DNA from: Dastarcus helophoroides
Lineage: Eukaryota > Arthropoda > Insecta > Coleoptera > Bothrideridae
NCBI GenBank assembly: GCA_028583605.1
Contig: CM053331.1
Coordinates: 11,764,857-11,828,856 of the forward strand
Reading direction: 5' to 3'
DNA length: 64,000 nt
Shown: piece after piece, positions 46,124 through 57,651 of the stretch
Position numbering within the stretch: position 1 is the first letter of the stretch
How the letters are laid out: every line of letters starts with the position of its first letter
Translations under genes and position numbers: made by a program
Notes under the pieces: generated by a model
Databases searched by the model: none
The model's input: only the letters and a program-made list of their open reading frames with translations
Told to the model about the DNA's origin: nothing

Positions 46124-46686
46124 CCCACTGTACCAAAATTATATTGTCTTTTTTTTTAAGTTTACTCCACTCGCAAAGGGTAACCCCATTATACCTTCAA
46201 AGCACTGCGAGTAGGAAGCGGAAACAAGGATAGATGGCAATGAACCGCCTTCTTAACCAAGGATAGATTGTAATTTTTGGGAAAAATTTCCTTCGGTTCC
46301 AGTTTCAGTTCCATAACTTGGAAGTTCTATAGAAAAAAGAGTCTAAAAGACAGAAGTCCTCACTCTGTCAAGCTGGACTGCAGAGAAATTTGCTGCCTCC
46401 GACTATCTTGTATGCCTCAAAAATCTTGCCCTTGGAGGGATCAATCCTATGAGTTCCTGCAAGCATCTCCCATGAAAGTCTTGTAGAAAAGAGTTAAATC
46501 ACCAACCATCCGCATGCGCTTTAGTGCTTCGAGAGAATCGGTCAAGCCTTCGTCATCAATTAGCTCTAAAAAGAAAGCCTAGCTTCTGAGAGGCGGATTT
46601 GGCAATGGCGCGCATATTATCGTTCCAAGAGAAGTTGAAGTTAGTGCTCGCATTCACTCCTAGGATAGACAGATTAGATCCCACCT
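46124..46686 (-). mobile_element. LINE 3' end inserted (minus) in the Penelope-like element
   Basis: The complement of 31405-32060: starts with CCACTGTACCAAAATTATAT (LINE 3' terminus), then the CACTCGCAAAGGGTAACCC tail, and ends near 46686 with AGATTAGATCCCACCT, matching the 5' side of the plus copy at 31405-31425. It carries the usual late frames in decayed form. The 562-bp fragment splits the Penelope frame between CIQP and the GLPKIHKPGK motif. Confidence 0.75.
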
Positions 46687-47890
46687 AGAGAAGGTCTGCC
46701 AAAAATTCACAAACCTGGAAAGGTGGCGAGACCAATTGTGTCAGCTATTAGAGCACCGACCTATAATTTATACAAATGGCTCGTGAAACCATTCAACAAA
46801 TTAGAATTTGAACAACCCACTTTGTCAGTCGATAATTTCTAAGAATCTGTGCAGAAAATTTAAAATAAAAAGTTATTGGAAGGTGAAATGCTAGTTTTTT
46901 TTTATGTTCCCTCTCTTTTTCTAAGTATACCAATATCACAAAGTTTGTTATACCTTCAAGAGCTGCTTGAATCTAATAACCTTTTAGGCATGTCATTAAC
47001 GAATATATTTCACTTACTAAAATATGTATGGATCAGAATTATTTCCAGATTAATAACGAGTTTTATGAACAACTTAAGGACACAACCATGGAGAATCGTT
47101 TGTCACTTTTCATGGCTGAGCTCTTCATGGGTATTCTTAAAAATCGTCTTTAAAATGAGTGAAGACAGTTTTCTAGGGTATGGGTTAGATATGTAAGTGA
47201 TATTTTTGCTATTTTTGATACAAAAAATCAAGATTTAGCTAATTTCATGGTTATATTTAATTCACGATTTCCAACTGTTAAATTTACCGTAGAGTTAGAA
47301 AAAGAAGGAGCATTACCGTTTTTAGACACTTTACTTATTAGGAATGAAAATAGATTGGGATTTGATACATACAGGAAAAACACCAGTACCTTCTGCTATA
47401 TAACTTCTGTTTCCAACTATTGTATCCAACACAAAATGGCAGGCTTCAATTTCCTCACCCATCGCCTTCTGAGTCTTCCTCCTAATAAAGAAAGATTTAG
47501 AAAGAAGTTGGAGATGAGACAATGGGTTTAATCCAAATATTATTTATAAAATTATTAATAAAAAAATATTTAAATTCCAATTGGTATTGGTAAAACCACG
47601 ACTTTCCAAGTTGTCGAAAACCGAAACTTAAACTTCGTCTCACTTTGGTTTGAACCCTCGCTTACGCATGGTTGGAATCAAATTTTACGGAAACAGAGCT
47701 TTAGGATTGTTTACAGTCCTAATAAGAATTTAAAATCACGTTTGGGTAGTTTGAAAGAAAAAATTAGAACAAACGGACAAGTGGTAGTGGAAGTATTTAC
47801 CAAATTCCGTGGAAAGATTGTAATCTACGTCGGGTAGACTAGGCAATCTCCTAAAATCCGACTGAGGAAGCCTTTGCCCATTTGAAGTAC
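46687..47890 (+). pseudogene. Penelope-like element: RT and GIY-YIG endonuclease
   Basis: In order: GLPKIHKPGKVARPIVSAIR (from about 46694; diagnostic Penelope RT segment), YNLYKWLVKPFNKLEF, LFLSIPISQSLLYLQELLES (palm, 'DV.SLFPSIP', Asp lost or out of frame), VRYVSDIFAIFD near 47187-47222 (the YxDD box, here VSDI), LEKEGALPFLDTLL (47290-47330), then IKSRLG-like NKNLKSRLGSLKEKIRTNG, and GKIVIYVG (stop) TRQSPKIRL at 47807-47860, the GIY-YIG nuclease core with its Gln replaced by TAG. This is the RT-GIY-YIG order of Penelope elements. Heavily frameshifted. Confidence 0.8.
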
Positions 47891-47899
47891 GGAAGAACT

Positions 47900-48140
47900 G
47901 AGACAGGATATATAATAATATTAAACTGTTAAGAGTATTAAATAAGAAATATATGTTAAATGCGTGTGAAAGCTTAGCCATCCTTAAGGCTGGAGTGTTA
48001 TGAATGGTTGTCCTGGGTATTTAGGCCACTCACTCATCCTTGTTAGATATGCTTAAGGTCAATAGAAAAGGAATTTTGACATTGCGACGTGTATGATTAG
48101 ATGCACAGGCCAGTTCTGATGGGATCTCAGTATATAGGAG
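47900..48140. other. Unassigned
   Basis: Nothing recognisable between the Penelope C-terminus and foldback copy E. Confidence 0.4.
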
Positions 48141-48149
48141 ATTTTAGGA

Positions 48150-48303
48150 TTAGGTGTTAGTATCTCTCTGACGATGATAACTTGACAATCAAAACGCGTT
48201 GGAGCAACTATTGTTGTGTTTTTTAATGTGCTTGGTTTCAGAGGACAAGATTTGTATATCATTTTTTAAAGATAACCAACGACCAGTCCGTTCCAGCAAA
48301 ATC
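48150..48303. repeat. Foldback repeat family FB1, copy E (right half only)
   Basis: Only the right arm and flank are present: TCTCTCTGACGATGATAACT (48151-48170), then CAATCAAAACGCGTTGGAGC, the TTGTTGTGTTTTTTAAT segment, GCTTGGTTTCAGAGGACAAG, and AAGATAACCAACGACCAGTC. The core is CTGACGA, still CUGANGA, but GAAA has become AAAA and stem II is weakened. Confidence 0.75.
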
Positions 48304-48738
48304 AATAATTCGTTAAAAGTGATGTTAATAATCGTATCTTGAGAAGGATATGTAAACTCCTAGACGAGCGATTTCAAAGAGAAAAATTCAGAAAAGTTTA
48401 TGTGTAAGTTCATAGATCAAAATGTATAAACTTCTACACATTGATACAGTATATATAAGATAACCAAATAAATCAAATTCAATTTTTGTCAGGTAAGAGG
48501 CAAACTATTTGAAATTATTGTTAGATATAATTTAAAACTTCTTATATTTTTAATCAGTCAGTATGCATCTTAATACGAGTTTAATTTTAAACTACGATGG
48601 TCAAAGAGACAGCCAACCAACGCACTAAGATTGTTAGTGGCTTGAGTGAATTATTTTTGCCAACTTAAACAATAAAATCTATTCATGTATCGATAATTAT
48701 CTGCTTTATTTGTTCCACATTTTTAGTTTTAAATCTTA

Positions 48739-49303
48739 CGATGCGTTCAGACCAGACACTTTATTTCGTACATTTCTCTCTGACATAAAATATATTTTCT
48801 CTCTGACATAAGTGTCAACTATCCTGAAAGAAGCTATCCAAGCCTTATGTACTCAGCTGGGAGGAGAAAGCTTTTCTGACAAAAATGTCAACTATCCTGA
48901 GAAAAGCTTTCTCCTCCCAGTTGAGTAGATAAGTCTTGGATAGCTTTTTTCAGGATAGTTGACACTTATGTCAGAGAGACTTATCTACACAGCTTCTCCC
49001 AGCTGTGCAGATAAGCCTCGGATAGCTTCACATAGGATGCGTTTAATTGGACACTTTATTCTGTACATTTCTTTCTGACATAAGTATCAACTATCCTGAG
49101 AGAAGCTATCCAAGACTTATCTGCGCAGCTGGGTTGAGATAGCTTCTCTCAGGATATTTGACACTTACGTCTGAGACAAAATATATTTTATGTCAGAGAG
49201 AAATGTACGGAATAAAGTGTCTAGTGTAAACGCACCGTCAGGATAGTTGACACTTATGTTAGAGAGAAATGTACGGAATAAAGTATCTAATCTAAACGCA
49301 CCC
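48739..49303. mobile_element. Nested palindromic MITE with TTA target duplication
   Basis: Outer ends CGATGCGTT...GACACTTTATTTCGTACATT (left) and the complement ending AAACGCACCC (right) are flanked by TTA (48736-48738 and 49304-49306). Inside are several palindromes, including GCTGGGAGGAGAAAGCTTTT mirrored by AAAAGCTTTCTCCTCCCAG. A second complete copy of the family (49036-49236, about 200 bp, GATGCGTTT...AAACGCACC) sits inside it. No ORF. A TTA duplication fits PIF/Harbinger-type mobilisation, which is inference. Confidence 0.75.
49036..49236. mobile_element. Inner copy of the same MITE family
   Basis: Terminal inverted repeats of about 40 bp (GATGCGTTTAATTGGACACT ... then the mirror to AAACGCACC) with an inner pair CAACTATCCTGAGAGAAGCT / AGCTTCTCTCAGGATA. 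The whole copy can fold as one hairpin. No clear target duplication. Confidence 0.7.
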
Positions 49304-49586
49304 TTAGAAGTCTAAAATTTTCATAGCTTTTAAAAATAATTCATAGTCACAAATATTCGGGACCATCTGCATAAGGTTAAGAATCTGTATGAAGTTATAA
49401 ATCTGTATGTGTCTTGGAATTTACGTAAATGCCCCTAAATGTTTTACCTGACTTGGTCTAGTAAAAAACAGCAAGTTTAAGAGGTAGCAATACAAGGAAT
49501 ACGGAAGCGATGAACGAAAAAAAGAAAAAAAACGATAATACATTGTAATGCCTTATAATGTTAACTAGTCAATAAGGCATAAGTGG

Positions 49587-50720
49587 CATAGGTTCCTTTG
49601 TGGAACGGGCAACTCGAAAAATTCGGATCTCAGGCAAACAAGCTCTTCAACAAAGCGAAGAAGACAAAACTGGTAGTTGACTGGGAGGCTTACCACAACC
49701 ACCAGAAACAACACAAGAAACTTATTCGCAAGAGACAAAGGGACAAATGGAGAGAATTTTGTAGTAACGTAGAGTCTACCACATCAGTTTCCCGACTGAA
49801 AAAGATACTCTCGCCCGAATTGGACGGTATCTACTCTGCCCTTCTTTAGTGACGAATGATGTGATACAAAAATACCTGGTGCAAATTTTCAGGGCAGGTA
49901 TTGCCTTTAAATTCATATCCCGAAAATGAAGGAAAGTTAAAGTAATTTAATGTTGGAGAGGTTATGCGACATCTATGTAAGGGATAGCATCTATATACAT
50001 TACCCCTTACATCCAGATTAACTTGCTTTTACTTCCAGCAGGTCTACTGAAACTGCGCTACATTCCGTAGTTAGCAGAATTGAGATATCGCTAGCAGTAA
50101 AAGAACACATCCTGGGTGTATTTCTGGAAATAGAAGGTACCTTTGACAGACCTAACTTCAATAGCATTTCTCTGGCGCTTGAGCGTAGTGGTATTGAACC
50201 CGCCTTGCGGGAACTCATACGACATATACTTGAGTGGCGAGCAATACAAGTTACAGTAGGAGACTATAGGTCAGAGGAATTGTAAGTAAGAGATGTCCGC
50301 AAGGGGGTGTATTATCCCCCCTTATATGGTTAATCATAGCGGATGACCTTATCCGAAAACTCAATGACCGGGGTCTGTAAACAATTGGCTACGCAGATGA
50401 TATAACCATTCTGCTTTCAGGTAAACACAGGGAGTACTCTTCGAGTTAATGCAAGAGGCCCTATATATAGTCGAGAAATGGTGTGAAGAACATTCCCTAG
50501 CAGCAAATCCTGCAAAGACGAAAAATGGTTCTTTTCACGAATAAGAGGAAATTAGCACCACTAAAATTTCCCAAACTCATGGGAACCCAACTCGGTTTGT
50601 CAAATCGAGTGAAATACCTTGGTATTGAACTTGACAGCAAACCGAGCTGAAAGTACCACATTGAAAATAAATTAAACAAAGCTTACAAGATCTTCTGGCA
50701 ATGCCGTGGGGTCATCGGGA
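49587..50720 (+). pseudogene. LINE (I/R1-like group), linker and RT
   Basis: Starts inside the linker (PLWNGQLEKFGSQANKLFNK to SVSRLKKILS, 49590-49810). A deletion follows, then RT: TETALHSVVSRIEISLAVKE, then GVFLEIEGTFDRPNF (catalytic Asp in 'FLDIEGAFD', about 50115-50160), RHILEWRAIQVTVGDY, and after frameshifts GYADDITILLSG at about 50390-50425 (YADD). Then VKYLGIELDSKPS (50600-50645). No intact ORF. The RNase H part follows directly. Confidence 0.8.
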
Positions 50721-50829
50721 GGTTTTGGGGGTTATCCCCTAAGATGTCCTTTTAGCTATACACGGCAGTCATCAGACCAATTGTAAGCTCCGGGGAATAG
50801 TTTGGTGGCCAAAGACAAAGTGCACCACT

Positions 50830-51835
50830 ATGAAACAAAAGTTAAATCACATCCAGAGACTAGCGTGTCTGGCAGTGATAGGAGCAATGAAATCCACTCC
50901 AACAGCAGCAATGGAGGCGATCTTGTGCCTGCCACCGCTCGATATATTTTTTGAGGGGGCGGCACAGACTTCTGCTCTCCGTTTGCAAGTAGGAGGGATG
51001 TGGAATACAGTAGGTATAATGGTGGGTCACCGGCGCATAATGGAGGGGGCGCTCCAAAAGGCACCTATTCTGGGTGCTCCGATGGACCATCTACGGGTGA
51101 AATATAACTTCACAAAATTCTTCAGCATAAAAATGGATGAACTTCAAGCAAGGATACCAGACGTAAGTATATACACGGATAGATCGAAAACAAATACGGA
51201 CACTGGAACAGGAATCTTCTCGGAAGACCTGAACCTAAATGTAAGTATTAAGTTAGATAAATACTTAACAATCTTTCAAGCGGAAATGTTGGAAATGTTA
51301 TATAACGCCGAACAAATGACGCAAGTGAACATTGCGGGAAAATATATCCAAATAAAGACGGACAGCCAGGCAGCCCTTAAGGCCCTAAGGAATGTGAAAA
51401 TAAACTCAGTGCTGGTATGGAACTGTCGCCTAGTTTTAGTCTATCACAAGAAAATGCAATTGATCTAATATGGATCAAAGGACATTCTCGTATAGAGGGA
51501 AACAAACGCGCTGACAAACTGGCGAGGAAGGGTTCGGAGGGACAATTCGTTGGACCAGAACCAGCCCTTCCCCTGGCGAGATCAACCCTAAGATCCCTAC
51601 TTAACGACGAAATTTATCGTAAACACAAAATCATATGGGCATCAATAACAACACGCCGACAAACTCACGCATTCATTAGAATGCCGTGCAGGGAAAGCGC
51701 AAAACTATACCTACAACTCTCAAGGAATAATCTCAGGAAACTTGTGGGGATTTGGGCAGGTCACTGTGTGTTAAACACACACTTCCACAGAATAAGACCC
51801 GAGTTGCAGAGAGTGTTTAGAAGAAGATGAGAGTG
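50830..51835 (+). pseudogene. LINE thumb, RNase H and zinc-knuckle region
   Basis: Frame 50830-51468 reads KLNHIQRLACLAVIGAMKST and MEAILCLPPLDIFFEGAAQT (thumb), then RNase H: VSIYTDRSKTNTDTGTGIFS (Asp1), FQAEMLEMLYNAEQM (Glu2), IKTDSQAALKAL (Asp3). After an overlap and shift, frame 51417-51830 adds IWIKGHSRIEGNKRADKLAR (the H...D end of RNase H) and WAGHCVLNTHFHRI. The terminal zinc segment ESVEHVMCHCPAL follows after a frameshift to about 51870. All four RNase H acidic positions are visible across two frames. This family differs from the LINE at 14108 and 40915. Confidence 0.85.
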
Positions 51836-52100
51836 TCGAGCACGTGATGTGTCACTGCCCGGCACTAGCATCAATCAGAGGATCCACGCTCTGGGGGACT
51901 TCTGGCCTAGTGTGGCCAATTTGAGAGAGGCGCATCCAAGGGACGTTCTTCAGTTTCTTAACAAGGTTGGGTGGCTGAATGAATGAGCAGGAACACCTCA
52001 ATCACGAAGATAGCACAATGGGCCCGGAAAGGGTGGCCTAAGTGCTGGCCTAAACTTTAGGCAACCCACAACGGATGCAGAATCCAGAAATATAGGCCAA
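51836..52100 (+). mobile_element. LINE C-terminus and 3' UTR
   Basis: After CHCPAL a weak continuation (RIQGTFFSFLTRLGGWMNE) and a non-coding tail (CGGAAAGGGTGGCCTAAGTG) run to about 52090, where AT-rich unique sequence begins. No poly(A) is evident. Confidence 0.6.
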
Positions 52101-52299
52101 TTTTTCTAGTTCCATCCAAATTCCTAACCACATACAAATACTCCTGAAAATTTGTGATTATAATTTTTTTTCAGCTTTGAAAATACTTGTAAGATTTCAA
52201 ACAAAAAACACGGGGCGCATAAAATAAATAATAATCAGTGCATGAGTAGTTGAGTTAAGAATTGTACAGCTCCCCACGTTAAAATTTTTTTTTTAACTA

Positions 52300-52640
52300 A
52301 GATTTTAAGTCAAGTAGGTCAACTGGAGTTCTAATCTGACAATTTAAAAAGAGAGGTCGAAAATTTAAGATTTAAGTCGACATTAGGGAACTTTGCTATT
52401 TGTCTAAGGATAAAATTTTTAATTAAAAGCAGCAGCATTAAAAAAAATAAATCTACTTTTCCTGAGGAATATCAACTCAAAAATTACGAGAACGAACAGA
52501 TAATTTCACTTAGAAAGTTAAAATTTTACAAAGGAAGTAAAATTTTACATTCAAATTGGAATTTTTTTTTAACTTCAATATTGAAATCAAAATATTTGGA
52601 ATAGTTGCAAAGATGTTAAAGTGTTGCTCGAAACTTCGAG
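52300..52640. repeat. A-rich degenerate short-period repeat
   Basis: GGTCGAAAATTTAAGATTTA, AAAGTTAAAATTTTAC and similar words resemble the A-rich orientation of the phrase family at 28000-29100. Confidence 0.45.
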
Positions 52641-52687
52641 AAAAATCGATTATTGTAAATTAAAAAATTCTCCACACTTACAACTAA

Positions 52688-55313
52688 CAAGGAAAGGTCG
52701 CGAAGTGTCCGGCGCCGATTTTGCTAACTTTTGGATATGTTTTAGAGGACCAAAATCTAAGAGACATATATTTTTTTTTATCGGCTGATAAACGGTTTTA
52801 AGGGTAGTTTTACCCTCTCAAAGTTGGGGCAAAAAATGCAGATTTTGATGTTTCTCACATACCAAAAATGATATTCGAGTCGTTTCTTTTTCTAAAAGTT
52901 TTATTTTGACGGGAAATAAAAGAAAAAAAATGTTTCAAAATTTTCCCATCTCCCTCATGGGGGCAAACTACCCCATTTAGAAGTTTTTTAATCATAAAAA
53001 TGGTAATTACGTCAGCAAAATTTTGAAAAAAATATATTTTATTTTAAACACCAAAACTAATTTTACCTGTTTTTGGATTTTGTCGAAAAATATGTCTTTG
53101 GGGGGTAAACACCACTTACACGAATACGTATATGATAGGATGTATTTTTATGATTTTTGTTTTATTTTTTTTCTGAAGCGAAGTATTTCGACAGAAACTA
53201 ATAAAATAATTTTTTAAGATTTTTTCGGTGACCCCTCATCCCCACCCTCCACCCTTCCCTTATAGGAGGCTGAGCTACCTACTTAAAAAACCGGAAAATT
53301 CGAGATTATTATGATCCATCTACTATCTATATACACCAAAAGAAAAGTTTACCAAATATCTTTACCCCCACCCCTCCTGATAGAAGTAAATTACCCCCTT
53401 ATGAAATTTTTAATTAACAAGTAAATAGTCATTATAACAGCTGAATTTTGAAAAATAAATGTTATTTTATACATCAAAATTAATTTTACCTGTATGTGGG
53501 TTTTGGTGAAGGAAAATATTTTGGGGGTAAACACCCTTTAACGCAAATATTTATATATAATAGGAGATATATTTGTATAATTTTCGATTCGTTATTTTTG
53601 AAACGAAGTATTTTAAAGAAGGTAGAAAAATATTATTTTTAAATGTTGGTTCTACCGTTCCCACCCTTCGTTTTGGTATACCAGTAGAATGAGCCAGTTA
53701 GCTATCTACTTGAAAAACTGAAAATTCGAGATCATTGCTGTTCTCTAGATACCACAAAACAGAGTTTAGAAGGGTTTTAAATTTTTTGCATTTCCCATCC
53801 CAGGTGACTTATCTTTCTGATAGAAATAGGACGCGAGGTGTGGCTGGAAAAATTGGGAAAAATTATTTTTATTGTTTCTTGTTGAAATATTTCGTTCCAG
53901 GAAAAAAAGAAACGAATATCTTTACCGCCACAATAAAATATGCTTAAATGTTTTGGTAAATTCCCATATTTCTCGTGTAGATATACAAAACTTCTAAATT
54001 TTTATACAGTTCAGACAACTGACCGCAGTTTTTATATAGATATTTTATATACGTATTTGCTCTAAAGGGTGTTTACCCCCAAAAATTTTTCTTCGGAAAA
54101 CCCGAAAAAAATTCTATAAAATAAGTTTTGGTATATAAAATATGGTTTTTTTTTTCAAAATGTTGCTGTTATAATGACAATTTTTTAAATACTTAAAAAC
54201 CAAACCTCAGAAAGGAGTTGTTTACCCCCTTACGAAGGTGCATAAGTTTAGCATTTTTTTCGGTGTATAAAAAGAGATGGTAATGTAGTAATGTAGTAGA
54301 TGACTCACCTTCTGGTAAGATAAGGTGGAGAGAGGGGAAGAGAGGAGACTGGAAAAGTTTAAAAAAATTAATTTTCTAATTCCTCGTTGAAATACTTTGT
54401 TTCAGATAAAAAACGAATTAAAAATCATAGAAATACATCCTATTATATACGTGTTTGACTTAAAGGGTGTTATCCCCAAAATATTTTCCTTCACCAAGAC
54501 CCAAATACAGGTAAAATTAATTTTGATGTATAAAATAACATTTATTTTTCAAAATTTAGCTGTTATAATGACTATTTTCTTGTTAATTAAAAATTTCATA
54601 AGGGGTAATTTACCCCTATCAGGAAGGGTGGGTTCAAAAAAATTTGGTAAACTTTTCTTTTGGTGTATATAGATAGTAGAGGGATCATAATAATCTCTAA
54701 TTTTCCGGTTTTTTAAGTAGGTATCTCACCCTCCTATAAGGGAAGGGTGGAGGATGGGGATGAGGGGTCACCGAAAAAAATCTTAAAAAATTATTTTATT
54801 AGTTTCTCGTCGAAATACTTCGCTTCACAAAAAAAAATAAAACAAAAATCATAAAAATACATCATATCATATACTTATTCGTGTAAGTGGTGTTTACCCC
54901 CCAAAGACATATTTTTCGACAAAATCCAAAAACAGGTAAAATTAGTTTTGGTGTATAAAATAACATATATTTTTTTCAAAATTTTGCTGACGTAATTACC
55001 ATTTTTATGATTAAAAAACTTCTAAATGGGGTAGTTTGCCCCCATGAGGGGGGTGGAAAAATTTTTTAAAAATTTTTTTCTTTCATTTCTCATCAAAGCA
55101 AAACTTCTGGAAAAAGAAACAACTCAAATATCATTTGTGGTATTCGAGAAACAGCAAAATCTGCATTTTTTGCCTCAACTTTGAGGAGGTAAAACTACCC
55201 TTAAAACCGTTTATCAGCCGATAAAAAAAATACGTGTCTTTTAGATTTTGGTCCTTTAAAACATATACAAAAATTAGCAAAATCGGCGCCGGACACTTCG
55301 CGACCTTTCCTTG
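52688..55313. mobile_element. 2.6-kb foldback element with internal repeat units
   Basis: The ends are perfect inverted repeats, CAAGGAAAGGTCGCGAAGTG at 52688-52707 continuing TCCGGCGCCGATTTTGCTAA, mirrored at about 55274-55313. TAA flanks both ends (52685-52687 and 55314-55316). The mirror match runs about 1 kb inward with substitutions. Each arm holds units of about 400-425 bp marked by GGGGGTAAACACC: near 53103 and 53525 on the left; complement near 54068, 54465 and 54890 on the right. The inversion point is near 53740, with an extra unit on the right arm. No transposase was found. The TAA duplication would fit a PIF/Harbinger-type non-autonomous element (inference). Confidence 0.85.
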
Positions 55314-55513
55314 TAAGAGCCAAAGTTTTACAAAAATACCAATTAAAATTTCAAGTGTAAATTATTAGTACCAATTTTCGGGAACATGTCAAAATTTTGC
55401 AAAAGAAGGGGACTTTAAAAAAACCGATTTTTGACTGAAAATTTTTCAATTAGGTATTTAGTTATATAAATTAAGCAGAATTATTCATCCAAGAAAAATT
55501 ATGATTAGAAAAC

Positions 55514-56410
55514 TTAGGGTTCCGCACCAAATACTACAGTAAATTGTCAATAGACCAAATTAAATCATTTTTACTTATTTATGAATTTGATATTTGATCC
55601 AAATTTTCCTATTATAATTAAAAAACTGTCCATTCTTTTTTCTACAAACAATCCAAACATTTATGGAACTGATAACTGTGTTGATAATGTCTTACATAAA
55701 AAGCATTTATTCGCAATTTGTCATAACTATTAGAATTTATAAGATCGCCTCGGATGGCGCCAAAATGTTTGATTTCAACCGCAATTACTGCGTTGCGTGA
55801 ACTAGTGCTTACTCCGAAAATTTTCATCCAAATTAAATATTGTAAAAGACAAATTTAATTTACATTTTATCTTTCAATTAAATAAAGTTTTTGTTTGAAG
55901 AAAATTATTACTATGTGGGTCAAAAGGCCTCGGATATTTTTCCCCAACAACTATTGCGATAGCAAAAAAGCCTGCAGTTTTCCTATAATTTATGGCCCAA
56001 TTTTTACTAACCTAATTTAAAATAAAATTTTATTTTTAGGAACCTAGGAGAACAGGAGGGATGGTCATTTCTGACACATTTTAAGCTGCATCTTTAAGAG
56101 TCGGACCAAAAATTATAAAGAAAAATATTTGAGAATCCTTAGAAACAGTTGTTTCAAATGATGACGTCAGACGATATATTATCTAAAACTTTTCGTAAAC
56201 CAAATTAATCCCCCATTTTATTATAAAATATTTTCTTTTTCTAATCATTGTGCGTCATCGAGGACTAACGCTGCGCAAAATTTCAAATTTCTATGTTACA
56301 CAATAGAAAACCTCTTCGTGACGGACGAGAGACGGACGGACACGAGAGTGAAATTATACAGAGTGAAATTATACGGGTTCCGTTTTTTTTACGGTACGGG
56401 GGCCAAAAAA
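55514..56410. repeat. Dispersed repeat with AGGGTTCCGCACC / GGTACGGGGGCC ends
   Basis: The left end TTAGGGTTCCGCACC (55514-55528) and right end GGGTTCCGTTTTTTTTACGG (56375-56394) then GGTACGGGGGCC (to 56404) resemble the 'GGGTTCCGT...ACGGAACCCT' ends of a repeat type common in arthropod genomes. Near the right end it has GACGGACGAGAGACGGACGG and a direct duplication GAGTGAAATTATAC. No ORF of note. Confidence 0.5.
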
Positions 56411-56577
56411 GGTTTAAATATATAACAAATAATAACTTTAAAAAAATCTATTTCGAGTTTAAAGTCTACTCTTCAAAACGAAATTCAAATTTTCTAGTTT
56501 AAAGCCAGTCAAGTTTTTGTGAAAATAGTCTCAATGTCAAAATCAAGATTTTGATATTACAGTTCTACTTTTATTTC

Positions 56578-56885
56578 CAAAAGTTTCGCCATTGGTGTCG
56601 CTGACATAGTGTTGTCTGTCTTGAACTTAAGTCTACATTTCACAGTCCTGTAGATAGTTATGCCTTTGATATTGTTGACATATTGAGTTACCACGCTCTT
56701 GTGTATTGATTGCTTCTCTTCCAGTTTTAATTTCACTTCGGAAAAATTTGGTTTTATTAATATGCTGAGTCAATGTGCTCTTCTGTCATAAATTTGGTAT
56801 TTTGTTTTGTGAAAATGCCCGTTACGATGGCATGCGAAATTTGGAACAATTTTAGTGGTTTTTAGACACAGTTAAATCCAATTTT
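56578..56885 (+). repeat. Penelope-like terminal repeat, copy 2 (diverged)
   Basis: Ordered words match copy 1: AAGTTTCGCCATTGGTGTCG, TTGTTGACATATTGAGTTAC, a second ATATGCTGAGTCAATGTGCT, then TGCCCGTTACGATGGCATGC and GAAAT. The hammerhead-like core has lost CTGANGA (GTGAAAA) and the ACGT stem III. Confidence 0.5.
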
Positions 56886-57651
56886 TTGGATAAACACAGG
56901 CACCAAAAAAAATAAGAGTAATTAATGATATGTTGCAAAAAAATATATATAGATTGTGAGTTTTTACTTTTTTTAAATTAAGCGACCTAATATTTTAATA
57001 GCATATTTAGAAACAATCGAAATCACATATGTATTCTTCCCAATTACAAAACCTAAAAAGCAAATTCAACTAATAATGAAATTTAATTAATAAAATTGAT
57101 TTGAAATAAGATACTTAAAAAAACTAACCTTTACTTTCTAGAGAAATGATGAATCTTTACTTTTATTGCTAAATAACCATTACAGCCATATTTGAAAATA
57201 CAACAATGCTGCATTTTATTAACTGTTTAATTAACGTTGTGCATATATTACTACATATAAGTAATCGTAAACAGATAATGTGCAGATTATGCAGATCATC
57301 AAGTGCCAAGAATCAGCTGTTTTCAAATTTACGCTTTATGAAATTATTCGGCAGTTTCTAGAAGAGTTCACCAACAAAGTTCAGCGACGAAAATTTAACC
57401 GACAACAATTTACCCATCGAAAAGATTACTAAAAACATTCCATCAACTAGAAAATTCATCGCCCCGCAATTCGTTGCAGGGAAAATTCACCTATTCTACC
57501 AGGGTAAATCAAATATGAACCGGAATTTCTATCATGTCAGCATAAGAGCGTCGGGAGTGTGCGCATACTCTTAGAAATGTTTGGTGGGATATCACCTGAC
57601 TTCCTGCGCTCAAGCGAATTCCGTTCTCGCCGTTCGTCAGTTCTAAATACA

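Noticed and set aside
50828..51090. Minus-strand frames of 78 and 76 aa
   Set aside because: Antisense to the RNase H-bearing LINE frame at 50830-51468.
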